Source of the DNA: an uncultured Campylobacterota bacterium
GTDB taxonomy: Bacteria; Campylobacterota; Campylobacteria; Campylobacterales; Sulfurovaceae
Direction of reading: 5' to 3'
Length of the DNA stretch: 64,000 nucleotides
Assembly (NCBI GenBank): GCA_937141405.1
Contig: CAKZQQ010000004.1
Location: 1 to 64,000 of the forward strand
The first letter of the stretch is position 1; each line of letters starts with the position of its first letter. Both the position numbers and the translations under genes were made by a program. Below, in pieces: positions 28,514 through 35,723 of this stretch. The notes under the pieces were generated by a model, which was not told where the DNA came from, searched no databases, and saw only the letters and a program-made list of their open reading frames with translations.

Positions 28514-28944
28514 TTTTCTATCCTTTCTAATTTGATTTCCATTAATGGCTTATTGAACATTCTGTACCATATATTACGGATAAACCCTATCTCATGCCTT
28601 TCTTCCCAGGTTTCTTTGTGTGCTCTAAAGCAAATACTAAAGGAGCCACTATTCTTTCTATACTCGATATATACTATATCCTTAATGCTATTTAGTACTG
28701 TTTGGTCTGCTATTCCATAAGTACTTACCATAAGACCATCAAGAGTTGCATCTACTGATATTATACCTTGCTGCGGGCAAGATCTTTTGTCTTTACAGTA
28801 CTTATTTTTAACCAAAAGATCATAAGTCTTATCGTAAATTATATGTCTACTATTGCCTTTTTCTCCGCCAATTCCAGCAGCAAAAACTGGCACACTACAC
28901 CAAAATAAAAATACAATAGTCAATAATTTGACTGAATAACTCAT
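28510..28944 (-). CDS. Small exported protein, paralogue of its neighbour; candidate immunity protein
   Basis: The 144-residue protein has a signal peptide (LLTIVFLFWCSVPVFA-AG) and a mature part of about 120 residues. It is homologous to the protein encoded just upstream: the stretches STYGIADQTVLNSI, FRAHKETWEERHEIGFIRNIWYRMF and KLERIEK line up with its TYGITDKKALSEI, LRAVRITFDEYQQKGLLNRLWLKL and KFERKEK. Two mature-part cysteines (near KNKYCKDKRSCPQQG) may pair. The first five residues, MSYSV, and the bases around the start equal those of the RTX gene. It overlaps both neighbours by 4 bp. I do not recognise the family; immunity to the RTX protein is a hypothesis from context. Confidence 0.75.
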   Translation of the reverse strand: MSYSVKLLTIVFLFWCSVPVFAAGIGGEKGNSRHIIYDKTYDLLVKNKYCKDKRSCPQQGIISVDATLDGLMVSTYGIADQTVLNSIKDIVYIEYRKNSGSFSICFRAHKETWEERHEIGFIRNIWYRMFNKPLMEIKLERIEK

Positions 28945-29390
28945 TTTTCTTTCCTTTCAAATTTTACTTTATATATAATCAAATCTCCAGTGAGTTTTAA
29001 CCACAAGCGATTCAATAACCCTTTTTGTTGGTACTCATCAAATGTGATTCTTACTGCTCTTAATCCTACACTCAATTCACCGTTATGTCTAGCATATTCT
29101 GATTTTAATAGCGCAGCTATTTCTGATAAAGCTTTTTTATCTGTTATACCGTAAGTAGTAATTCCAAATCCATCATATTCTGGACTCGAAAAAAAAAGTT
29201 CTTTATTGCTACAATCATTGTATTTATGTCCTTGCAAACTAACCTTCACTATTTGACACATATTATTTGCGATTAAGATTTCTTCAATTTTATGAGCAGC
29301 TTCTGCCGCTTCACCATGATATCCACTTGAACCCGCATATAAATTACACATTCCATTTAAAAAAAATAACATAATCAATATCTTCTTCAT
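28941..29390 (-). CDS. Small exported protein, paralogue of its neighbour; candidate immunity protein
   Basis: The 149-residue protein has a signal peptide (ILIMLFFLNGMCNLYA-GS) and a mature domain related along its last 75 residues to the next gene product. Cysteines at NNMCQI and NDCSNKEL match the position of those in the paralogue. ATG 29390 follows GGAGAG. The stop overlaps the next ATG as ATGA. It appears to be the older copy, with its own signal peptide start MKK, whereas the paralogue has an RTX-like start. Function unknown. Confidence 0.75.
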   Translation of the reverse strand: MKKILIMLFFLNGMCNLYAGSSGYHGEAAEAAHKIEEILIANNMCQIVKVSLQGHKYNDCSNKELFFSSPEYDGFGITTYGITDKKALSEIAALLKSEYARHNGELSVGLRAVRITFDEYQQKGLLNRLWLKLTGDLIIYKVKFERKEK

Positions 29391-29461
29391 CGCGCTACTC
29401 TCCTCCTATCTATATTCGTATCTCCATCATAGATAACATCATCCATTGAACCACCTATCAT
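29387..29461 (-). pseudogene. 24-codon remnant of an RTX repeat
   Basis: Read leftwards from ATG 29461, a short frame encodes MIGGSMDDVIYDGDTNID and then RRRVAR before a stop that overlaps the start of the 149-residue gene. GGSMDDVIYDGD fits the RTX nonapeptide pattern GGxGxDxuY. It lies in the only gap between the PH-like gene and the small exported proteins. The likeliest reading is the leftover of an RTX gene once placed here; a functional leader peptide is less likely. Confidence 0.55.
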
Positions 29462-29497
29462 CGAAAATTCTTTTTTTCCGTCATTTTATGCTCCTTT

Positions 29498-29992
29498 TTA
29501 TTTTATAAATGGTTGTAGTTTTGAATAACCTTCAAGTTCCGATACTTCTCTCTTTGAAATATCAGATAATACCTCTAATATTTTCTTTTGATCTTCTTTT
29601 GAAAAACTATTTACTCGTATAGTTATATTTTTAAAATCAACATACTTTTTTTCTCTTTTCAATATTATTATTAATCCAAAGAAAACACTATTGCTTGCAG
29701 TTTGTATATAACAATCTTTAAAATAGATTGCACGAGGGTTAAAATATTTCCATCTTTTTTCAATCTTATTTTTAAACAAAACTATCTCTTCAGTCAATAA
29801 ATATTCAAAAATTGCAAAAAATACAAAAATAGCTAGCAAAAAAGGAATAATAAAAAGAATATTGTTATCTTTTAACATAATCTTAGATAAAAAGTAAGCT
29901 ACCAATAATCCTATACTTAATACAAAAACATCAAACCATACCTTCCACCACACATATTTTACAACCAACAAAGGTTCTTCATTATCGCTCAT
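29498..29992 (-). CDS. Small membrane protein with two helices and a PH-like domain
   Basis: The 164-residue protein begins MSDNEEPLLVVKYVWWKVWF. Two membrane helices follow (about 20-40 and 48-68), then a soluble domain of about 95 residues. That domain has alternating strands (EEIVLFKNKIEKRWKYFNP, REKKYVDFKNITIRV) and a final helix, as in bacterial PH-like domains. The family is not firmly recognised. ATG 29992 follows GGGAG by about six bases. It is the first gene of the leftward run that ends with the RTX gene and could form part of the same operon. Confidence 0.65.
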   Translation of the reverse strand: MSDNEEPLLVVKYVWWKVWFDVFVLSIGLLVAYFLSKIMLKDNNILFIIPFLLAIFVFFAIFEYLLTEEIVLFKNKIEKRWKYFNPRAIYFKDCYIQTASNSVFFGLIIILKREKKYVDFKNITIRVNSFSKEDQKKILEVLSDISKREVSELEGYSKLQPFIK

Positions 29993-30107
29993 CTGCACTC
30001 CCTTCAATTAAAGTAAATAAATTTTATCATATATACTTAATAATTTTATTGAAAATTATTGCAAAACAATTCTTAAAATATGATAAATAAGTCATTGAGT
30101 TAAACCT

Positions 30108-30401
30108 ATGATAGATATATCATTGCTCATGACAATTGAAAAACTAAATAAACATACTGATAAGCTCCATAAGATTATCGCAAATAATGTTGTAAGATAT
30201 AGAAAACTCAAAGGATATACGCAATTACAATTGGCTTTAGATATAGGACTTACGGGGAACGCTTTTATAGCTAGAGCTGAAAAAGGAATCAATAATAACC
30301 ATTTCAATATAGACCATCTTTCTAAGATCTCCAAAGTACTTGATGTGCCTATCTGTGAATTCTTTAAAGATGTAGATGAGCTAAAGAAGAAAAAGAAGTA
30401 G
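30108..30401 (+). CDS. XRE-family helix-turn-helix regulator
   Basis: The 97-residue protein holds one HTH_3 domain at about 24-85 (VVRYRKLKGYTQLQLALDIGLTGNAFIARAEKG and ISKVLDVPICEFF) and ends in DELKKKKK. It is divergent from the PH-like gene and the RTX run, with about 115 bp between the starts, so it is the natural candidate for their local regulator. A TATGAT at 30079-30084 could be its -10. An ATG at 30129 is an alternative start. Such small regulators occur in phages, toxin-antitoxin pairs and mobile islands alike. Confidence 0.8.
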   Translation: MIDISLLMTIEKLNKHTDKLHKIIANNVVRYRKLKGYTQLQLALDIGLTGNAFIARAEKGINNNHFNIDHLSKISKVLDVPICEFFKDVDELKKKKK

Positions 30402-30404
30402 TGC

Positions 30405-30600
30405 ATCACGCTGCCTCGCTTGTGTGAGCATATGCGTTTCCTGCTTTGAGTGAAAAAAGAGAGGAGTTGGGTCGAGGACTGTTTGAGCATAGTGAGTTCC
30501 GCAGACCCCTCTGTTTTTGCTTGGAGAAGTAGATGAGAAACACATCGGGCTCACGATTTTTTATCTTACTTTTTTCTAAAAAAAGTGATGAAGAAGAAAG
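30405..30600. repeat. Possible dispersed intergenic repeat between the XRE gene and the RTX fragment
   Basis: The 382-bp gap 30402-30783 holds no intact gene. Its first half is GC-richer than the flanks and carries stretches such as GAGTTCCGCAGACCCCTC, CTTGGAGAAGTAGATGAGAA and a short hairpin, ACTTTTTT/AAAAAAGT. It resembles non-coding sequences that I recall recurring downstream of genes in other genomes of this phylum. This cannot be proven from a single copy. Confidence 0.35.
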
Positions 30601-30615
30601 TTTTAGTTTTATGGT

Positions 30616-30756
30616 TCCATTACCGTTTCGATCAAGCACGAGTATCCCATCGTCACTACTCACCCAGCCTGTAGCTGTCTTTATGCCGTTACCATTACTA
30701 TCAAAGAGTACTTGTGTATCAGTCGTGATGCCAAATGTCTCCACATCCGCTACCTT
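30616..30756 (-). pseudogene. Fragment of an RTX gene (FrpC-like calcium-loop region)
   Basis: Read leftwards, this encodes DVETFGITTDTQVLFDSNGN, then GIKTATGWVSSDDGILVLDR and NGNGTI. It matches residues about 197-241 of the RTX protein at 39 or so of 45 positions; the DNA is roughly 85% identical to 27775-27909. The likeness stops abruptly on both sides: at the intergenic repeat on the left and at a short TTCGACAAGCTC element on the right. It has no start region, no RTX repeats and no secretion end. Confidence 0.85.
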
Positions 30757-30778
30757 TCGACAAGCTCAAGGCGAACGG
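30753..30778. repeat. REP-like element, TTCGACAAGCTC type
   Basis: CCTTTCGACAAGCTCAAGGC followed by GAACGG is close to a short palindromic intergenic sequence (TTCGACAAGCTCAGGGCGAA) that I recall from many bacterial genomes. The ends TTCG and CGAA can pair. It sits exactly between the RTX fragment and the ymdB stop, marking a rearrangement point. Confidence 0.5.
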
Positions 30779-30783
30779 AAAAA

Positions 30784-31599
30784 TCATTTAGACTCTATCC
30801 TCGCTTGGGTGATAACGACATCACCCTCACTATAAACCTTTATCTTCTGTGCGTTCGCACATCTTCCCTTATCATCAAGCGTAAAGATTATCATCTGTAA
30901 GATACTTTTACACTCTTTTGGTACATCAAAATACTCCCCAAATCCATTCATAAAACGGTTGATAGGCGCGCTCTTATCCATCCCTATCACGCCATCTCTA
31001 CACCCTGTAAGCCCAACATCGCTCACATAGCAACATCCCTCAACGATGCTTAGATCATCCGTGCCTATATGGGTATGCGTGCCAAGTATCGCACTTGCAC
31101 ACTCTTTTTGCATGTGCAATAGTGCTTGTTTCTCGCTCGTAGCTTCTGCATGCATATCGATAACGATATGTTTGTATCCCTCCTCTTGAAGCTCTTTGAG
31201 TACACTATCTACCGCATTGAAAGGGTTATCACACATCGGCATCGCAAAATGCCCCATGAGATTGACAAGCGCTACCTTTGTACCGTTGATAGTAGTTTTT
31301 AAAACACCTTCTCCGGGCATACTTTTAGGATAGTTCAGGGGTCGTATGATCGGGTGACTCTCAAAAAGTGAGGCAATCTCTTTTTTATCGAAGCTATGGT
31401 TGCCGCCACTCATCGCATCGATACCATATTCAAGAAGCTCAGCGGCATTTTTTGCATTGAGCCCGAAGCCATGGCTTGCATTTTCATAGTTAGCAATGAC
31501 AAGATCGATACCATACTCTTTTTTGAGATTTGCTAGATGTGCTTTGATGATCTCTCTGCCGGGACGACCGACGATATCACCTATGAAGCCTATGGTCAT
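30784..31599 (-). CDS. ymdB: YmdB-like metallophosphoesterase (TIGR00282 type)
   Basis: The 271-residue protein has the metal motifs GFIGDIVGRPGR, ANYENASHG, SGGNHSFDKKE, DMHAEATSEK and GTHTHIGTDD. These match the YmdB family of phosphodiesterases, which in Bacillus hydrolyse cAMP and 2',3'-cyclic nucleotides. It lies 2 bp after fabH in the same direction and ends the fabH-plsX-rpmF-yceD-ndk run. Confidence 0.88.
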   Translation of the reverse strand: MTIGFIGDIVGRPGREIIKAHLANLKKEYGIDLVIANYENASHGFGLNAKNAAELLEYGIDAMSGGNHSFDKKEIASLFESHPIIRPLNYPKSMPGEGVLKTTINGTKVALVNLMGHFAMPMCDNPFNAVDSVLKELQEEGYKHIVIDMHAEATSEKQALLHMQKECASAILGTHTHIGTDDLSIVEGCCYVSDVGLTGCRDGVIGMDKSAPINRFMNGFGEYFDVPKECKSILQMIIFTLDDKGRCANAQKIKVYSEGDVVITQARIESK

Positions 31600-31601
31600 A
31601 T

Positions 31602-32618
31602 CTACCCCTTTTTAGGAGAAAATGGCACCAATGCACTTGCCCAGGTAAGTCCGCCTCCAAAAGTGTCTAAAAGCATCACATCGCCACTTTTAAGTCTGCC
31701 TGATTCGTAGATATCATTGATTGCCATCGGGATAGACGCAGCTGAGGTATTGCCATACTTTTCTACAGTTAAGACGACCTGCTCTTTAGTCATCCCAAGC
31801 GCATCGCCGACAGCTTTTATGATACGATAATTTGCTTGGTGCGGTACAAAGTGTTTGATATCTTCTGATCTGATGTTATTTCTTTTTAGGATATCTGTCA
31901 CATCTTTTGTAAGGGTCTTGACTGCAAGTTTGAAAGTCTCATTGCCTTTCATTTGGACAAAATTGAGCTTTTCATCAAGCATCTTTTGATTTGCCGGATT
32001 GACACTCCCGGGTGCCGGAGTTACTAAGAAGTCTGCATACGTTCCATCGGCACTTGCATGCACATCGATGATCGCCTCGCTCTTATCTTCTGTAGCACTG
32101 AGTACTGCCGCACCTGCTCCATCACCAAAGAGGATACAGGTACCTCTATCTGTATAATCAATGATTGATGAAAACTTTTCAGCGCCTATTAGCAAGATAT
32201 TTTTCTTCATGCCCGATTCGATAAATGCTTTTGCGATAGAGAGAAGATAGACAAACCCACTGCAAGCTGCGCTGATATCAAAAGCTTGTACATTGATGAT
32301 GTCGAGTTTTTTTGATATGACACACGCAGTTGAAGGCATATTGAAATAATCAGGCGTCACAGTCGCACAAATAACGAGATCGATCTCCTCTTTTTTGATA
32401 CCTGAGCGCTCTATGGCAATCGCAGCAGCTTTTACACCCATATCGCTCGTGCTCTCATTCTTAGCAGCTATACGTCTCTCTTTGATGCCAGTGCGTTTAT
32501 ATATCCACTCATCTGTAGTATCGACCATCTTTTCGAGGTCGGTATTGTGTAAGATTTTCTCAGGAACATACGCCCCTATGGATCTTAGTGCTGCATAAGA
32601 ATTAGGCAAAGGCGCCAT
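31602..32618 (-). CDS. fabH: 3-oxoacyl-ACP synthase III FabH
   Basis: The 338-residue thiolase-fold enzyme has the triad C119 (ISAACSGF), H260 ([10 protein letters not shown]) and N290 ([10 protein letters not shown]). It condenses acetyl-CoA with malonyl-ACP to start fatty acid synthesis. The N-terminal extension MAPLPNSY is unremarkable. The order ndk-yceD-rpmF-plsX-fabH is standard in the phylum. A separate, divergent KAS III-like gene of the pigment cluster starts at 63515. Confidence 0.95.
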   Translation of the reverse strand: MAPLPNSYAALRSIGAYVPEKILHNTDLEKMVDTTDEWIYKRTGIKERRIAAKNESTSDMGVKAAAIAIERSGIKKEEIDLVICATVTPDYFNMPSTACVISKKLDIINVQAFDISAACSGFVYLLSIAKAFIESGMKKNILLIGAEKFSSIIDYTDRGTCILFGDGAGAAVLSATEDKSEAIIDVHASADGTYADFLVTPAPGSVNPANQKMLDEKLNFVQMKGNETFKLAVKTLTKDVTDILKRNNIRSEDIKHFVPHQANYRIIKAVGDALGMTKEQVVLTVEKYGNTSAASIPMAINDIYESGRLKSGDVMLLDTFGGGLTWASALVPFSPKKG

Positions 32619-32696
32619 TATCGTCCCCTAGATTATATTCGATCTTACAAAGATATGATTTTAACATAATTCAACAATTTTTGCTAGCCTCAAAGG

Positions 32697-33692
32697 CTAC
32701 TTAGCATTATCTTCTGTCAGAATGTCCTCAATCGTATCATTTATATTTGACTCACTATAGCTAATCGCTTGAAATATAGCATTTTTGATAGCTTTCGCAT
32801 TTGAGCTACCGTGACTTACGATTGCACAGCCGTTTACTCCAAGGAGCGGTGCTCCACCATATTCATTGTGATCTATCTGCTTTTGTAGATTTGCAAAGAC
32901 TCTTTTCTTCATCAAGAAAGCGCCAATCTTAGCAGGTAGCGATTTGCGGATATGTTTCTTCATAAGCGTGACTATCGTAGTTGCAACACCTTCACTCGTT
33001 TTTAAAAGGATATTTCCCGTAAATCCATCACAAACAACAACATCTACGCTTCCGTTGAAGATATCTCTTCCCTCAACATTACCGACAAATCCCTCTAAGT
33101 TTTTCAGAAGTTTAAATGCCTCTTTTGTAAGATCATTCCCTTTAGAGTCCTCTTCACCGTTTGCGAGCAATCCTATCCTTGGGTTTGCAGTCCCCATCAC
33201 CTTTTTCACATAACTTCCACCCATGATGCCAAACTCATAGAGGTTTTGTGGTTTACACTCAACAACAGCACCGATATCAAGTACGAGTGTCTTCTTCGCA
33301 CCAAGACTTGGCATCAATGTTGCAAGTCCCGGTTTACTGATATGAGGCAATCTTCCTATGCGAAGTGTTGCGAGCGTCATTGTTGCACCGCTATGTCCCG
33401 CTGAAACTACACCATCGGCTTTGCCTTCACGAACAAGCTCAACAGCTTTATAGATAGATGACTCTTTGCGTTTGAGCGCATCAACGGCTGAGTCATGCAT
33501 AGATATCACATCATCTGCATGTTCTATCTCTATGCTATCAAGATAATATGGGGGTATCAAGGAGAGGAGGAGATTTTTGTCACCAACTAAGATTGGATGA
33601 AACTCTTTCTCGTCAAGCGCTTGCGTTAGTCCCTCGATTATCGGCTCGGGACCAAAGTCCCCGCCCATAGCATCTATGGCTAATCTAATCAT
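32697..33692 (-). CDS. plsX: Phosphate acyltransferase PlsX
   Basis: The 331-residue protein has the family's MIRLAIDAMGGDFGPEPIIEG start, the VVSAGHSGATMTLATLRIGRL motif and GVNGCAIVSHGSSN. It converts acyl-ACP to acyl-phosphate for PlsY (window start). It lies 5 bp after rpmF. The stop falls inside a small hairpin, TAGCCT-TTG-AGGCTA (32685-32699), of unknown use. Confidence 0.95.
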   Translation of the reverse strand: MIRLAIDAMGGDFGPEPIIEGLTQALDEKEFHPILVGDKNLLLSLIPPYYLDSIEIEHADDVISMHDSAVDALKRKESSIYKAVELVREGKADGVVSAGHSGATMTLATLRIGRLPHISKPGLATLMPSLGAKKTLVLDIGAVVECKPQNLYEFGIMGGSYVKKVMGTANPRIGLLANGEEDSKGNDLTKEAFKLLKNLEGFVGNVEGRDIFNGSVDVVVCDGFTGNILLKTSEGVATTIVTLMKKHIRKSLPAKIGAFLMKKRVFANLQKQIDHNEYGGAPLLGVNGCAIVSHGSSNAKAIKNAIFQAISYSESNINDTIEDILTEDNAK

Positions 33693-33697
33693 AGAGG

Positions 33698-33856
33698 TTA
33701 TGCTTTAGTCTTATATTCGCCGGTAGTCAAGTTCATATGATGAGGCAATCTCCATGTCCCATCACTATCTTTTACAGGCATAGGAAGTTTCACTTTATAG
33801 TGAGTTCTTCCTTTCGCTGCTCTTGTCTTACTGTGTCGTCTTTTAGGTACTGCCAT
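33698..33856 (-). CDS. rpmF: 50S ribosomal protein L32
   Basis: A 52-residue frame starting [20 protein letters not shown] and ending in TTGEYKTKA is a typical L32, too short to stand out in a frame search. ATG 33856 follows AAAGGAAAA. It lies between yceD and plsX, as in most bacteria. The zinc-binding cysteines of the longer form are missing, as is common in this phylum. Confidence 0.96.
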   Translation of the reverse strand: MAVPKRRHSKTRAAKGRTHYKVKLPMPVKDSDGTWRLPHHMNLTTGEYKTKA

Positions 33857-33871
33857 TGTTTTTTCCTTTTA

Positions 33872-34243
33872 TTAAAATTCTATCTCGTAATCTTCTCTAT
33901 CGCTGCAATCTTTGCAATAATTATAGAGTGCTTTTTGTGACTCTATTTCGCTTTGAATTATATACTCAATATCTATAATTCCATCTAAAAACTCAATTAT
34001 ATCTAAATCATCTTGAGTTTCTATCAGACTGTCGCTCAACTTTAGATCTAACTCTTGGTCCTGTGGTAGCGTAAAACTCTTACCACACCGATCACACACA
34101 AGCTCGATCTCACCTTTTAGCCGTGCTTTAAGCGCAACGACATCTCTTGAGATACGCTCCAAGCTCCCACAAAGACTCAAGCCTCCGGATTCTGCTTGAA
34201 AGTCTTTTGGAGTTGTCGATATCTTACTCAATGCTATTTGCAT
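33872..34243 (-). CDS. yceD: YceD/DUF177 family protein
   Basis: The 123-residue protein has the family pattern 'LKARLKGEIELVCDRCGKSFTLP' and a later CKDC, a likely four-cysteine zinc site. YceD is linked to 23S rRNA accumulation and is nearly always next to rpmF, here 15 bp upstream of it. It is acidic overall, and the end DREDYEIEF is usual. Confidence 0.85.
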   Translation of the reverse strand: MQIALSKISTTPKDFQAESGGLSLCGSLERISRDVVALKARLKGEIELVCDRCGKSFTLPQDQELDLKLSDSLIETQDDLDIIEFLDGIIDIEYIIQSEIESQKALYNYCKDCSDREDYEIEF

Positions 34244-34250
34244 CTAAGAC

Positions 34251-34664
34251 CTAGCAAATCTCTCTTTTTGCAAAGAAAAATTCGATCTCAATCTTCGCAT
34301 TTTCCAAAGAGTCGCTTCCATGTACTGCATTGGCATCGATACTATCAGCAAAATCTGCTCTGATAGTTCCCGCTTCGGCTTCTTTTGGATTTGTTGCACC
34401 CATAAGCTCTCTATTTGTAACAACAGCATTGTCACCCTCAAGGACGGTAACAACAACTGGACCTGATATCATAAATGATACCAAGTCATTAAAGAAAGGT
34501 CTCTCAGAATGTACAGCATAAAAAGCTTCAGCATCTGCTTTTGAGAGCTGTACTTTTTTTGTCGCAGCAACTCTAAGTCCTGCATCTTCGAAACGACTGA
34601 GTATCTTGCCTATTACATTTTTTGCAACAGCATCAGGCTTGATTATCGATAGTGTTTGTTCCAT
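34251..34664 (-). CDS. ndk: Nucleoside diphosphate kinase
   Basis: The 137-residue protein has [16 protein letters not shown] at the start and the phosphorylated H115 in ANAVHGSDS. It balances nucleoside triphosphate pools. It lies 7 bp before yceD. A TACAAT about 20 bp upstream of the start is a possible -10. Confidence 0.96.
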   Translation of the reverse strand: MEQTLSIIKPDAVAKNVIGKILSRFEDAGLRVAATKKVQLSKADAEAFYAVHSERPFFNDLVSFMISGPVVVTVLEGDNAVVTNRELMGATNPKEAEAGTIRADFADSIDANAVHGSDSLENAKIEIEFFFAKREIC

Positions 34665-34775
34665 AAATTTAATTCCTAAAATTGTATGATTTTACTTTGC
34701 AAAATTATCTTCTGCGCAGTATTTGGGCGTGTATGTTATCTAAAAAATGATTAAGCTAAGATAAAAGAAGTGATA

Positions 34776-34799
34776 TAGGTACCACGAGCGTGATACCTA
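34776..34799 (-). terminator. Hairpin after the ferredoxin gene
   Basis: TAGGTACCAC and GTGATACCTA pair at nine of ten positions across GAGC, 19 bp past the ferredoxin stop. Read leftwards, the following bases, ATATCACTTCTTTTATC, are U-rich but broken. This is a weak terminator or a regulatory hairpin before ndk. Confidence 0.45.
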
Positions 34800-34817
34800 G
34801 GTAAGGTGTGTAACCTT

Positions 34818-35090
34818 TTAATCTACTACCGGAGTTCCGGCTGATTTTCTATTTTCTGAAGACGGCATACCATCAGCGACTTCACCCCATTGGATACAGC
34901 CTTCTGTTGGACAAGCTTCAGCACATGCAGGAGTATCGTGATAACCTACACACTCAACACATTTATCGGCATAAACATAATATGTCTCTCCACCTGTTGG
35001 ATTCTCATCCTCATCAACGATCGCTTCAACCGGACACTCATCTATACATGCAGCACAGTTGATGCATAAATCTGTAATTATTACAGCCAT
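34818..35090 (-). CDS. fdxA: 2[4Fe-4S] ferredoxin, Alvin type
   Basis: The 90-residue protein has CINCAACIDECP and CVECVGYHDTPACAEACP, again with the C-x8-C insertion in the second cluster. It is longer than the ferredoxin at 2712 by an insertion between the clusters and by a tail (IQWGEVADGMPSSENRKSAG). This is the major ferredoxin next to ndk in Campylobacter-type genomes. A hairpin follows it. Confidence 0.88.
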   Translation of the reverse strand: MAVIITDLCINCAACIDECPVEAIVDEDENPTGGETYYVYADKCVECVGYHDTPACAEACPTEGCIQWGEVADGMPSSENRKSAGTPVVD

Positions 35091-35196
35091 TTTTTTCTCC
35101 TTAAAATCAATTACGACAAACTATATCAAAAGTTATTTTAAGTAAACTTTAAATGATAAGGTCATATTAAAAATTACAAAAATAAAAAACATTTAA

Positions 35197-35202
35197 TATA
35201 CT
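35197..35202 (+). promoter_or_regulatory. Possible -10 box for the DUF2721 gene
   Basis: TTAATATACTTTT contains TATACT 48 bp before ATG 35251. A TACAAT at 35209-35214 is an alternative. Confidence 0.4.
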
Positions 35203-35250
35203 TTTCTCTACAATAGTAACTATATTCTCATGAGACTTTAAAGGATAGCA

Positions 35251-35721
35251 ATGATAATGCCTGATGATACGGTCGTAGTAAATATTTCAACACTGATTCA
35301 GCTCTCAGTAGCTCCTGTTTTTTTACTTGCAGGGGTTGCGGGACTGCTCAATGTCTTCATCGGTAGACTTGCTAGGATTATAGATAAGCTTGAGGCTATC
35401 GATCATCATACGCTTGTTGAGAGAACCAAAGATCCCGATTTTCAAGAAGATGGCGCCATCGTCAAAAGAAGAGAATTTTTAGTTAAAAGAATGCAAAATA
35501 TCAATAGTTCTATCTTCTTTGGGGCAGCTACAGGACTCATGGTAGCGCTCGTGATACTAAGCATATTTTCCGGTGCACTTTTTGATTTTAATAACAAGTT
35601 CTTCATCGCAGGATTTTTCATCACCGCGATGCTCTTTTTGGTGACTTCGTTGATCCTCTTTTTGCGAGAGATTCACTTCACCACCTCTTTTATAGAGGGG
35701 AAAAGAAAAGGGGTGATGTAG
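35251..35721 (+). CDS. DUF2721 membrane protein
   Basis: The 156-residue protein has a membrane helix at about 13-37 (IQLSVAPVFLLAGVAGLLNVF), the conserved GRLARIIDKLEAI stretch, and two further helices at about 85-108 and 118-140, as in DUF2721. Function is unknown. ATG 35251 follows AAGGAT. It is divergent from the ferredoxin and convergent with metK, 2 bp apart. Confidence 0.85.
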   Translation: MIMPDDTVVVNISTLIQLSVAPVFLLAGVAGLLNVFIGRLARIIDKLEAIDHHTLVERTKDPDFQEDGAIVKRREFLVKRMQNINSSIFFGAATGLMVALVILSIFSGALFDFNNKFFIAGFFITAMLFLVTSLILFLREIHFTTSFIEGKRKGVM

Positions 35722-35723
35722 AC

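Noticed and set aside
30406-30744. 112-codon open frame on the minus strand
   Set aside because: It joins an RTX fragment to non-coding repeat-like sequence, starts at a GTG inside the fragment and matches no protein as a whole. It is treated as a pseudogene piece plus a possible repeat.
32685-32699. Hairpin TAGCCT-TTG-AGGCTA at the plsX stop as a terminator
   Set aside because: Read leftwards it is followed by GCAAAAATTG, with no U run, so there is no support for intrinsic termination.
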